NCBI GenBank assembly: GCA_030684835.1
Contig: JAUXWZ010000180.1
Span: forward strand, 1-39,013
Length of the DNA: 39,013 nucleotides
Direction of reading: 5' to 3'
DNA from: Beijerinckiaceae bacterium
GTDB taxonomy: Bacteria; Pseudomonadota; Alphaproteobacteria; Rhizobiales; Beijerinckiaceae
The position numbers were made by a program, and so were the translations under genes. Shown piece by piece: positions 1-8,120 of this stretch (position 1 is its first letter; every line of letters starts with the position of its first letter). A model generated the notes under the pieces. It was not told the DNA's origin, did no database searches, and was given only the letters and a program-made list of their open reading frames with translations.

Positions 1-291
1 CGAACCCTTGTGCGCGACGACGATCAACGTGCGGCGCTTGAGTTCATTCTCGCACGCGAGATTCTCGGGCGGCCTTTCTTGGCTCCTCCGGGGGTGCCGC
101 AAGACCGGGCGAAGGCGCTCCAGGCAGCTTTTAACGCGACAATGAAGGATCCTGCGTTCGTCGCCGAAGCGCAGAAGCGCAACATTGAAGTGCAACTCAT
201 TACCGGCGAGCAGGTGATGGATGTGCTCAAGAAAGCGGCGGCGGCTCCCGCCCCCGTCATTGAACGTGTCAAGAAAGCTCTCGAACGGTGA
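1..291 (+). CDS. Bug/TctC-family solute receptor, C-terminal fragment
   Basis: The frame is open from the first base, so this is the C-terminal end of a gene that begins outside the window. About 96 residues remain. The pattern 'LGRPFLAPPGVPQDRAKALQAAF' is split here as LGRPFLAPPGVPQ followed by RAKALQAAFNATMKDPAFVA, and it matches the last third of the receptors at 4767-5810, 8121-9254, 9335-10387 and 13824-14849. Such proteins bind carboxylates or related small molecules in the periplasm for tripartite tricarboxylate transporters. The signal peptide and the ligand-contacting N-terminal half are not visible, so no ligand can be suggested. The next gene converges on it. Confidence 0.85.
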   Translation, partial: RTLVRDDDQRAALEFILAREILGRPFLAPPGVPQDRAKALQAAFNATMKDPAFVAEAQKRNIEVQLITGEQVMDVLKKAAAAPAPVIERVKKALER

Positions 292-375
292 AAAATAAAG
301 AGGCCGGTCAAGTGAAATCCAACGAGAAGACAGGCCTCGCTCTATGCCAAGCTCGCTCACTAAGGCAAGTCGCGC

Positions 376-1476
376 TCACTTTTCGCGAGGGTCCTTTAGT
401 TGACTTCCCGGCACAAGGAGGCGTCCATCGCGCTTTGCCAACACCGCCTCGGCAAGCGTTCTTGCAGCGTTTCGGACTTCTTCCTGAATGGCTTCGTCGT
501 GGTCGAGTTCGTCGTGGCTTGTCGCGTATGGTTTCCAATAGCCGATATAACGATCAAGTTCGCCATTGGGCCCCGCGGGCGACATTTTGATGAAGCGCAG
601 CCAGTCCGAAAGCGAGCGCCGCACACTCTCTGCGCCTTCTACATCGCCGTGAACAACGACTGAATAGATGCGCCCTTCCAGATGGCGGGGATAGCCCCAT
701 CCTGCCAATTCAATTGCCTTGGCTTCGTCGGCGCGCTTGCCATGCGTTAGTGTCGGGTCGGGATTGCCGCCGTCAGCGCAGACAAGTCGGTCCATCATAA
801 GCTTAAGTGGCGAGCTGACCTGATACCAGTTAACTGGCGTGACGATCATCACGCCATGCGCAGCCACCCACATTGGATAGATTTCATTCATCCAATCATG
901 AGTCTGGCCGAGCGAGTGGTTCGGATAGCAGGAACAAGGCCAGTGGCAGAGCGGGGCGGCGGTGGAGAAACACGCCTTGCAGGGATGGATATTACGACCG
1001 TATTCGGAAGTAAGCCGGGACAGGTCAAGGACTTCAACTTCGAAATCGCCCTCGGCAAGGATCGCGTCCCGAGACAATTCTATGAGCCGGAAGCTTTTCG
1101 ACATCTCGCCGGGACAGGTGTGCTCACTGCGTGATGAAGCATTGACGAGCAAAATTCGTGGCCGTCCGGCCTTGTCCTCATAACGCTTCTGGGCCAGCCC
1201 TATCGCGTCGCGCGCGGCCAGCCAATCAACTGATAGATCATAATCGGGGTCGTGAAACTGGGGTCCGGCCTTGCGTGTAATGGGGCTCTTGCGCGACGCC
1301 GCATAAGCCTCCCATGCGACCTCGGTTATTGCCGCCAGCTCGGCGTCCAACGCTCGAAATTGCGGATCCTGAAATTGTTCTTGGTAGCGCTTTTTGAATT
1401 CGCTCTCTTCAAGTTGCGGGCTGGGCATTCCTTTGCGAGGCGCAGGTGCAAAAGCAGGGTCTGAAACCGTTTTCAT
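376..1476 (-). CDS. NADPH-dependent FMN reductase/flavodoxin-fold protein with Cys-rich motif
   Basis: A 366-residue protein. Its middle carries a flavodoxin-like fold: a beta strand and phosphate-binding loop at about 106-127 (RILLVNASSRSEHTCPGE), and a flavin/substrate loop near 210-230 (VTPVNWYQVSSPLKLMMDRL). This resembles the NADPH-dependent FMN reductase family, whose members reduce FMN, quinones or other acceptors. Between these elements is a cysteine cluster, C166-x2-C169-x7-C177-x3-C181-x-C183, which could hold a metal or an iron-sulfur cluster. The N-terminal 100 residues are an extension beyond the plain domain. The ATG at 1476 has only a weak ribosome site. It is transcribed toward the receptor fragment and is probably monocistronic. 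The substrate is unknown. Confidence 0.75.
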   Translation of the reverse strand: MKTVSDPAFAPAPRKGMPSPQLEESEFKKRYQEQFQDPQFRALDAELAAITEVAWEAYAASRKSPITRKAGPQFHDPDYDLSVDWLAARDAIGLAQKRYEDKAGRPRILLVNASSRSEHTCPGEMSKSFRLIELSRDAILAEGDFEVEVLDLSRLTSEYGRNIHPCKACFSTAAPLCHWPCSCYPNHSLGQTHDWMNEIYPMWVAAHGVMIVTPVNWYQVSSPLKLMMDRLVCADGGNPDPTLTHGKRADEAKAIELAGWGYPRHLEGRIYSVVVHGDVEGAESVRRSLSDWLRFIKMSPAGPNGELDRYIGYWKPYATSHDELDHDEAIQEEVRNAARTLAEAVLAKRDGRLLVPGSQLKDPREK

Positions 1477-1732
1477 GTATCACCAAAGAAATTGCTCCAC
1501 GCGACCCATCGCAGGGGGCATTCTATGTCACCTGTTCCAACGGCTCAAACCAAAGCGTGTTCCCGTCCCTTGGTTGGCGCATCTTGCAGGCGTTGACCGA
1601 AACAAGCAGCGGGACGCATCGCACGGAGGGGGAGGCCGCCGTCGCGTGCTTTGTGGCGGCGAAGCCGCCGGGCAATCCAGGCTTGTTCCAACGTAAATCT
1701 TCAGAGCGGCAACGTGTCAGCAATGACTCAAA

Positions 1733-4201
1733 TCACGCTTTAGCTACGCCAAGGTCAGCCAAGCTCGCTGGCGCCTCCAGTATTTTTTGTACTTTTGCTG
1801 CAAGCGCCTCGACCGCAAATGGCTTGGTGATCAGCTCCATCCCCGGGTGCAGAAAGCCCGTCGCCATCGTGGCGTTTTCCGCATACCCGGTGATGAACAA
1901 GACCTTCAGGTTTGGTCGCGTTACCCGCGCTTGATCGGCAAGCTGACGTCCGTTGATTCCGGGCAGGCCAACATCGGTAATCAAAAGGTCGATGCGTTCT
2001 TTTCCGAGCAGCATATTGAGTGCATCCGTACCGGTGCTCGCCTCAATCGTGCGATAGCCAAGATCTTCGAGGACGTCGACGATCACCAGTCGAATGATGG
2101 CCTCATCCTCCACCACCAGAATCATTTCACCTTCGCTACCGCTCAGGTCGGCTTCGTCTTTGGCGGCTCCCTCATGGCTCAAGGCGCCCATGTGCCTCGG
2201 CAGATAGAGGGTGATCGAAGTACCGCCTCCTTCGCGTGAGTTGATCACGATATGGCCGCCGCTCTGCTTCAAAAAGCCATAGACCATCGATAGCCCCAAG
2301 CCGGTCCCTTGGCCCAATGGTTTCGTCGTGAAAAAGGGCTCGAAAACCCGCGATACGACGTCGGGTGACATGCCCGTTCCCGTGTCCACAACTTCAATAG
2401 CCACGAAATCACCGGGCTCTAGTTCCCGCGTAAGAGCAGCCTCGGCCGATGTTACGTGGAGGTTCCGCACCGAGATCGACAACCGGCCTGCGTCCGGCAT
2501 CGCGTCGCGCGCATTGAGGCACAGGTTCAGAATCGCGCTTTCCAGCTGGTGGGGATCGCACGACACAAGCCAGCCGCCTTCCTCGACATTCACGTCAAGG
2601 GTGTGGGCTATGCCCAGCGTGCTCCGAAGCATATCGGTAATGCCGCTCAAAAGATCTCCGACATCGACGGTTTTTGGATCAAGCGCCTGACGTCGAGAAA
2701 AAGCGAGCAGGCGATGCGTCAGCGCCGCGGCGCGTTCCACAGAGGACATAGCCGCATCAGCATATCGGGAGACATCCATCAGTCGGCCCTGATCAAGGCG
2801 GCGCTTCATCATGTCGAGCGAGCCGGAGATCCCCATCAGGAGGTTGTTGAAGTCGTGCGCAATCCCGCCCGTCAGCTGGCCAACCGCCTCCATCTTTTGA
2901 GCCTGCCGCAGCGCCTCTTCCGTCTTAAGGAGAGTCTCAGTCTGCTCCTTCATGGCCGTAATATCGCGACCATACGCATAAACGAGGCCGTCTTCGACCG
3001 AGGTATGCCAAGAAATCCAGCGATAGCCGCCGGCCAAATGCCGGTAGCGGATCTCAAAATCCGTTAACTCGCTTTCGGACGCGGCCGCATTGAGCGCGCG
3101 TTGGGTCAAATCCTCATCAGCAGGCCATATGAAATCCCGAAAGCTCCTGCCAATAACATCGGCGGTCGCATGCCCCAGGATACGCTCCCAGGCAGGGCTG
3201 ACATCCCGGAAATTTCCATCGGCTCCTATGACGGCTAGAAGGTCGCGGGATTTCTCCCAAAGCCGCCCGCGCTCCTGAGTTCTCTCGGCGACCTGTTGCT
3301 CAAGATAGGCATTCAGCGAGCGCATGCGCTCTTCGGCCACGCGGCGATCGTGGATATCGATGACAGAGCCGACGTATCCCATGAACGCGCCATTGTCGCC
3401 GAAGCGCGGCGAGGCCGCATCGATCACCCATCGAAATTCGCCGTCGCGTCGACGAAGCCGGTATTCGATGCGGAATCCGCATCTAGCGGCATTCTCAGAA
3501 AGGAAAGTACGTTTCGCGATTTCTTGATCGTCAGGATGGATCGCCTTTGTCCAGCCAATGCCGAGGGCTTCTTCTTTCGATTGGCCGGTAAACTCATACC
3601 AGCGTGGATTCAAGTAATTGCAGTGGCCCGTTTCGTCCGTCACCCACATCATGACTGGGGCGTTGTCGGCCATGTTGCGAAATCGGGCCTCGCTCTCACG
3701 CAGCCTCGCGTCAGCTACCATCTGCGCCGTGGTTTCGTGGCAGGCGCAAAACATGCCGCCGATGCCCCCGCTTTCGTCATGCACTGGCGAATAAGAGAAC
3801 GTGTACCAGGTGTCCTCGCGATAACCGTTGCGGTCCATCACGAGATGGAGATTCTCGTTGAACGTGGCCTCGCCAGCGAGGGCCCGATCAATGAGAGGTT
3901 TGATGTCATCCCATATTTCAGGCCACACCTGCGCGAATGGAAGACCCAGCGTATGCGGGTGCTTGGCGCCAAAGATCGGTCGATAGCCATCGTTGTAGAG
4001 AAAGGCCAACTCAGGGCCCCATGCGATGAACATTGGATAACGCGAGTTCAGCATCAGACTAACGGCCGTCCGAAGCGACTGTGGCCAGGTTCGCGGCCAT
4101 CCCAAGGGAGAGGTAGACCAGTCGTGCTCCCTCATGAGGCGGCCCAATTCACCACCCCCACTCAAGAATTCATGCGCAGGGCCTGAAACACCATCTTGCA
4201 T
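1733..4201 (-). CDS. Cytoplasmic hybrid sensor histidine kinase (PAS-PAS-PAS-HisKA-HATPase-REC)
   Basis: A soluble signal-transducing kinase with no membrane segment. Numbered from the ATG at 4201, a PAS-like input module spans about 27-165, a second PAS/PAC about 166-288, a third about 318-418, then a coiled linker. The phospho-acceptor H449 lies in GGIAHDFNN, the N-box in NLCLNARDAM (N563), and the G-boxes in DTGTGM (606-611) and GQGTGLGLSMVYG. A C-terminal receiver has phospho-Asp D743 in LLITDVGLPG and the conserved lysine K793. The frame extends upstream to a TTG at 4267. Neither start has a convincing ribosome site, and 4201 is chosen because related kinases begin just before the LSGGGELGRLMREHDW block. 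No output regulator is adjacent, so it looks orphan. The signal is unknown. Confidence 0.88.
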   Translation of the reverse strand: MQDGVSGPAHEFLSGGGELGRLMREHDWSTSPLGWPRTWPQSLRTAVSLMLNSRYPMFIAWGPELAFLYNDGYRPIFGAKHPHTLGLPFAQVWPEIWDDIKPLIDRALAGEATFNENLHLVMDRNGYREDTWYTFSYSPVHDESGGIGGMFCACHETTAQMVADARLRESEARFRNMADNAPVMMWVTDETGHCNYLNPRWYEFTGQSKEEALGIGWTKAIHPDDQEIAKRTFLSENAARCGFRIEYRLRRRDGEFRWVIDAASPRFGDNGAFMGYVGSVIDIHDRRVAEERMRSLNAYLEQQVAERTQERGRLWEKSRDLLAVIGADGNFRDVSPAWERILGHATADVIGRSFRDFIWPADEDLTQRALNAAASESELTDFEIRYRHLAGGYRWISWHTSVEDGLVYAYGRDITAMKEQTETLLKTEEALRQAQKMEAVGQLTGGIAHDFNNLLMGISGSLDMMKRRLDQGRLMDVSRYADAAMSSVERAAALTHRLLAFSRRQALDPKTVDVGDLLSGITDMLRSTLGIAHTLDVNVEEGGWLVSCDPHQLESAILNLCLNARDAMPDAGRLSISVRNLHVTSAEAALTRELEPGDFVAIEVVDTGTGMSPDVVSRVFEPFFTTKPLGQGTGLGLSMVYGFLKQSGGHIVINSREGGGTSITLYLPRHMGALSHEGAAKDEADLSGSEGEMILVVEDEAIIRLVIVDVLEDLGYRTIEASTGTDALNMLLGKERIDLLITDVGLPGINGRQLADQARVTRPNLKVLFITGYAENATMATGFLHPGMELITKPFAVEALAAKVQKILEAPASLADLGVAKA

Positions 4202-4405
4202 AAAAAGGTCCACTTCGGCTTCAGTGTCCCGACCGTCATATGGTCGGCATCTTGCGTTTTTCAACAACCTGAGGCGCGGCGCTTCCGCAACTGAAACGCC
4301 AAGGGACGCGCTCGAATTTGCGTTGAAGCTAATCGTGTTGGAGGCCCGCCGTAACGCAACGCGGGCGCCAGGCGAGGATCCTTGATTTGCCGGATCACCC
4401 AGAGC

Positions 4406-4564
4406 TCATTCGGCGTATTCGTGCGATGAGCAGAAACGCGTATCTGGAGACAGTTCCAGCTTGCCGAGTAAGACGCCAGCGAGCGCTGCAATAAGCAGCC
4501 CGGCCACGGAATCAGCCCGCGCTATTGCTTGGCTTGTCAGAACGGTATCGTCGCGATCAGCCAT
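4406..4564 (-). CDS. Candidate 52-residue single-span membrane protein
   Basis: The frame starts at ATG 4564 and runs 52 codons to TGA at 4406-4408. It is polar at the N terminus (MADRDDTVLTSQ), then hydrophobic (SVAGLLIAALAGVLLG, about residues 19-34), then a polar tail with one Cys. It overlaps the end of the 26-codon frame at 4537-4617 in another register, and it lies upstream of and on the same strand as the histidine kinase. The Shine-Dalgarno is weak. No family is recognised. A convincing hydrophobic core supports it, but an uninterrupted frame this short can arise by chance. Confidence 0.3.
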   Translation of the reverse strand: MADRDDTVLTSQAIARADSVAGLLIAALAGVLLGKLELSPDTRFCSSHEYAE

Positions 4565-4617
4565 CCAGCGCCCACTGCCGCCGCCATCATGGCGAAGATG
4601 AAAAAATCGTCATCCAT
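4537..4617 (-). CDS. Candidate 26-residue hydrophobic micropeptide
   Basis: ATG at 4617 opens 26 codons ending in TGA at 4537-4539. The sequence begins MDDDFFIFAMMAAAVGAG and stays almost wholly hydrophobic, which would suit one membrane span with an acidic outer end. A GAGAGG stretch lies about 15 bases upstream, rather far for a ribosome site. It overlaps the 52-residue frame by 28 bases in a different register, so translational coupling is possible. Conservation in relatives would be needed to accept it. Confidence 0.25.
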   Translation of the reverse strand: MDDDFFIFAMMAAAVGAGWLIATIPF

Positions 4618-4766
4618 ACGCAATCTCACGGCCTCTCACTTTGGCCACTTACGAGCATATTGGAGAAAGGAAAGTTGCAAAGCTAATTCATTTGAGGAAT
4701 TCTCAGATGGCTAACGCAAAACTCAAGCTGCAGCTAAAGCAGTTCAAGTCAGGGTAGGAGGTAGGG

Positions 4767-5810
4767 ATGGGGCATCGATCTCCCCTTAAGCGCAGCGCGC
4801 TAGCCGCGATACTTTGTCTCGTATTCGCAAGCGTTGAATCGGACGCCGATCCTATCGCTGACTTCTACAACGGGCGCACGGTTACGATTGTTGTTGGTTC
4901 AACGCCGGGCGGAACCTATGATTTCTACGCTCGAACGGTTGCGCGGCATCTTGGCAGGCATATTCCTGGAGAACCGGCTGTCATCGTTCAAAACCTTGCT
5001 GGCGCAGGAAGCTATCTCGCCGCGCAACGTGTGTATTCAATTGCAGCACAAGATGGCCTGACGATCGGGTCAATTGGCGCGGCATTGCCTTATCAATCGA
5101 TCTTTGATCCTCAGGCGCCCGCTCTTGATGTGAAGCGCATCAACTGGCTGGCTTCGCTTTCGCCTTACCATATGTTTATGTTAGTCCGCTCGGACGTTCC
5201 CGTTCATTCCGTCAAGGACCTCGCCGAGCATGAAACCATTCAGGCGACTATCGCCCCCGGCCAGGCCAATTCGTTGATCGTCGCGGTCGTCAACGAGGTG
5301 TTCGGCGCGCGGATCAGAGGTGTTGCAGGTCACAAGAGCATGAACGAGGCAATGTTGGCGCTGCAGCGCGGCGAGGTGAACGGTTATCCGTCCATGCCCG
5401 CTGAGGCGCTCCAGCGCGCATTTCTCAAGCCGCTGCAAGAACGGCAAATCCGGCTCATTCTTCAATTCGGTCCTGAACCACTACCGGATTACAAGGACAT
5501 ACCCTGGGCGATGGGCCTTGCGCAGAACGAAGATGACAAGTTGCTGATCGAGCTTGCGACAGGTTTTTTAAACACTGGCTATGTTTACATGATGGGCCCA
5601 GGCGTTCCCAAAGAGCGCGTGAACGCCATGCGCAAATCAATAATGGCAGCGCTCAACGATCCTGTGTTGCTCGCCGACGCGAGCAAGCAGACTCTGAATA
5701 TCGCTCCAATAGACGGCGAGAAAATTGCGGAGATGCTCGCACGCGCCTATGCGCTGCCACCAGATGTCATCAAGCGAATGCAGCGTGTTTTCGCAGCGTC
5801 TTCGAAGTAA
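4767..5810 (+). CDS. Bug/TctC-family periplasmic solute receptor
   Basis: A 347-residue periplasmic receptor of the tripartite tricarboxylate transporter family. A Sec signal peptide covers about residues 1-27, followed by the mature start DPIADFYNGRTVTIVVGS. The family ligand loop is GGTYDFYAR (about 49-56), then HIPGEPAVIVQNLAGAGS (about 65-82) and AAQDGLTIG. The start is fixed by AGGAGG just upstream of ATG 4767. It leads a plus-strand operon with the receptor at 5963 and the decarboxylase-like gene at 7112, suggesting that the imported compound is the enzyme's substrate or a relative. It differs from the other receptors in having ALQRGEVNG where they carry AMERGEI/L or ALEQKEI. No TctA or TctB gene is adjacent. 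Confidence 0.92.
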   Translation: MGHRSPLKRSALAAILCLVFASVESDADPIADFYNGRTVTIVVGSTPGGTYDFYARTVARHLGRHIPGEPAVIVQNLAGAGSYLAAQRVYSIAAQDGLTIGSIGAALPYQSIFDPQAPALDVKRINWLASLSPYHMFMLVRSDVPVHSVKDLAEHETIQATIAPGQANSLIVAVVNEVFGARIRGVAGHKSMNEAMLALQRGEVNGYPSMPAEALQRAFLKPLQERQIRLILQFGPEPLPDYKDIPWAMGLAQNEDDKLLIELATGFLNTGYVYMMGPGVPKERVNAMRKSIMAALNDPVLLADASKQTLNIAPIDGEKIAEMLARAYALPPDVIKRMQRVFAASSK

Positions 5811-5962
5811 TGCACGCGGGACATCGTGGAATTGGTCACGAAGGATTAGCCAGCCGTCCCTTCATGGCTGAAGCCCGGTGACCGTTGCTTCGATCTCCAG
5901 AAATGCTAAGCTTCATGCGAAAGCAGCATCTAAGCCGCTACAATAGTAATCTCAGGGAGAAG

Positions 5963-7072
5963 ATGATGATCGGGCTCCAGTCAGCACGTTTTGCAATACT
6001 CTTTTCATTCCTTACGTACGCTGGTTCTTTGTTCGCGCAAACACCCTCACAAACACCTTCAATTGAAGCCTTCTACAAAGACAGGCAGGTTTCGCTGATC
6101 ATAACCGGTTCGCCGGGTTCGATATACGACATGTACGCACGCACGCTGTCGTACGCCATGGCCAAGCGGATTCCGGGTGAGCCAACAATCGTGCCGCGAT
6201 CTATGGTCGGCGGCGGGCACTTGGTAGGCGCAAATTATCTTTACAATGTTGCTCCGCAAGATGGATCGGTCATAGGTTCCATCGGAGAGACGATGCCACT
6301 CGTCCAGTTGCTCGAACCTGATCAAGTGAAATTCGACGTCAGCAGGTTCAACTGGATCGGAAACCCGAACGTGGCCAATCTTACCCTTACCGTCTGGAGC
6401 GGAAAGGGTTTCGACACGCTACAGGATGCGATGACGAAGACGGTCATTATCGGCGCCAGCGGCGCAACATCGCCCTCATCGACCACGCCAACTCTTCTGA
6501 ATAATATTCTAGGCGCCAAGTTCAAGGTGATCAACGGCTTTCCCGCCAATCAGCTCGATATGGCAATGGAGCGCGGCGAGATCGACGGACGCGGCAGCGC
6601 GCAATGGGAATGGTGGAAGATTTCACGTCCACAATGGATCAAGGAAAAAAAGATCACGATCCTCATGCAGATGGGACCGCGAAAAGAACCCGATCTGCCA
6701 GATGTCCCACTTCTCAATGATCTCGCGAGAACAACGGAAGAGCGGCAAGTCTTCGCGCTTTATTCCTCCACTGTCGTGGTCGGCCGCCCTCTCCTTATGC
6801 CGCCGAACGTACCGGTCGAACGCGTTGCCGTATGGCGAAAGGCGTTCTTTGACACCGTGAATGATCCGGCATTTTTGGCTGAGGCAAAAAAAATGAAACT
6901 TCCGATCAACCCAATCTTCGGCGAGGAAATGCAGCGCGCCATAACGGAAATCGCCCTTACGCCGAAGCATGTCATTGATCTATCAAAGGCGGCGCTTGAA
7001 GGTCGCCCTGTCTATGAATGCGTCCAGGCTGGATCGGATTTACAGACATGCATCGGTTCGGCGAAAAAATAG
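5963..7072 (+). CDS. Bug/TctC-family periplasmic solute receptor with C-terminal Cys tail
   Basis: The second receptor of the operon. Tandem ATGs at 5963 and 5966 follow AGGGAGA at 5954-5960; an open frame reaches upstream to 5885 but has no better start. A signal peptide of about 25 residues ends near SLFAQT. Family blocks are FYKDRQVSLIITGS, SIYDMYARTLSYAMAKRIPG and NYLYNVAPQDGSVIGS. The usual GG of the ligand loop is replaced by GS in this copy (SPGSIYD). MAMERGEIDG and LPDVPLLNDLAR follow. The C terminus extends past the normal end with VYECVQAGSDLQTCIG, whose two cysteines could form a disulfide in the periplasm. The gene lies 152 bases after its upstream neighbour and 39 bases before the decarboxylase-like gene. 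Confidence 0.9.
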   Translation: MMIGLQSARFAILFSFLTYAGSLFAQTPSQTPSIEAFYKDRQVSLIITGSPGSIYDMYARTLSYAMAKRIPGEPTIVPRSMVGGGHLVGANYLYNVAPQDGSVIGSIGETMPLVQLLEPDQVKFDVSRFNWIGNPNVANLTLTVWSGKGFDTLQDAMTKTVIIGASGATSPSSTTPTLLNNILGAKFKVINGFPANQLDMAMERGEIDGRGSAQWEWWKISRPQWIKEKKITILMQMGPRKEPDLPDVPLLNDLARTTEERQVFALYSSTVVVGRPLLMPPNVPVERVAVWRKAFFDTVNDPAFLAEAKKMKLPINPIFGEEMQRAITEIALTPKHVIDLSKAALEGRPVYECVQAGSDLQTCIGSAKK

Positions 7073-7111
7073 ACTATTAAGATTGGCGCCGCGTCACTGG
7101 AGAGTCGAAGA

Positions 7112-8101
7112 ATGTCAAAACTGGAATTAAGCGTTGCAACGACTGATTATGATCATTTTCGAGATTTTCGTTTTGGATTGGTTGAGGCCGAGGGGATCAA
7201 AACGCACTGGATGACATTGGGTCATCATGAAATTTTTGCACGCTACACATTCAATCGCGAATTCGATGTTAGTGAATTGTCGTTTGCAAAATTCATGGCG
7301 CAAATCACCCGCGATAAGCCCGATATTATCGGATTGCCAGTCGTTTGTTCGCGAACATTCCGGTTCGCGTCGTTCTACATAAACAAAAAAAGTGGAATCA
7401 AAACGGTCGATGACCTTCGCGGAAAGCGCATAGGATCGCCTGAATGGGCGCATTCGGCAGCCGTATACATGCGGGGATGGATGCATAACGATTGCAACGT
7501 CAAGATCGAGGATGTCCATTGGTACCAGGCGGGAACGGATGCGCCGGGTCGGATTGAGAAAGTTGAACTCAATTTGCCGCCCGGCGTACGCCTCACCAGG
7601 GAGTCAGACAAGTCTCTGTCGGATATGCTTGCATCGGGAGAACTCGATTGTTGCATCATCGGGCGTCCACCTGCCTGCTTTCAGGCGGGGCATCCAGATG
7701 TCGTCCGACTTTTTCCTGACTACGTCGCGAAAGAGGAAGAGTATTACCAACGGACAAAAATCTGGCCAATCATGCACCTCATGACGATGAAGCGGAGCAT
7801 CGCAGATAAGCATCCTTGGGTTGGGAGGAATTTGTATAACGCATTTCTCGAATCCAAGCGGCGGAGCGTCGAAAGACTGGTTGACATGTCGGTTTCGCGT
7901 TATCCGCTGCCTTGGGGATCGGCTCATGCTCGTCGCGTTCGTGATCTGCTCGACGGAGATCCATTCCCATTTGGGATCGATGAGAATCGGACAAGCATCG
8001 AGCAAATGCTGCTCTACTCATTCCAGCAGGGGATCGCACACAAGCACGTCACGCCAGAGGAAATCTTTCAAGAAGGTATTATGACAAAGGTCGTCGTCTA
8101 A
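7112..8101 (+). CDS. 4,5-dihydroxyphthalate decarboxylase-like protein (NMT1-like fold)
   Basis: A 329-residue protein with no signal peptide, so probably cytoplasmic. It resembles proteins annotated as 4,5-dihydroxyphthalate decarboxylase, which share the type 2 periplasmic-binding fold. The N terminus is LELSVATTDYDHFRDF; the middle has the typical DKPDIIGLPVVCSRTFRFASFYIN and GIKTVDDLRGKRIGSPEWAHSAAVYMRG blocks, here read in pieces around residues 70-125, followed by GELDCCIIGRPP. GGAGAG at 7099-7104 supports the ATG. It closes the operon with two solute receptors, consistent with decarboxylation of an imported aromatic acid. Many family members are of unproven activity, so the reaction is inferred. 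It is visibly more AT-rich than the genes at the right end of the window. Confidence 0.75.
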   Translation: MSKLELSVATTDYDHFRDFRFGLVEAEGIKTHWMTLGHHEIFARYTFNREFDVSELSFAKFMAQITRDKPDIIGLPVVCSRTFRFASFYINKKSGIKTVDDLRGKRIGSPEWAHSAAVYMRGWMHNDCNVKIEDVHWYQAGTDAPGRIEKVELNLPPGVRLTRESDKSLSDMLASGELDCCIIGRPPACFQAGHPDVVRLFPDYVAKEEEYYQRTKIWPIMHLMTMKRSIADKHPWVGRNLYNAFLESKRRSVERLVDMSVSRYPLPWGSAHARRVRDLLDGDPFPFGIDENRTSIEQMLLYSFQQGIAHKHVTPEEIFQEGIMTKVVV

Positions 8102-8120
8102 TTTTCCCAGGTGGCGCACG

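Larger units (their letters stand above)
4202..4766. other. Long non-annotated interval between kinase and receptor operon
   Basis: About 565 bases separate the kinase start at 4201 from the receptor start at 4767. Besides the two tiny minus-strand frames (4406-4564 and 4537-4617), it must hold divergent promoters for the kinase and the receptor operon. A possible -35/-10 pair for the receptor side is TTGCAA at 4675-4680 and AATTCT at 4698-4703 (17-base spacer), a poor consensus match. Nothing else is recognised. Confidence 0.4.

Noticed and set aside
300-339. GAGGCC and GGCCTC as a terminator after the partial receptor
   Set aside because: Only six pairs, a 28-base loop and no T-tract.
1523-1723. 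A 66-codon minus-strand frame just downstream of the histidine kinase
   Set aside because: It has a TTG start, no ribosome site and no recognisable composition; the 256-base gap 1477-1732 otherwise shows nothing.
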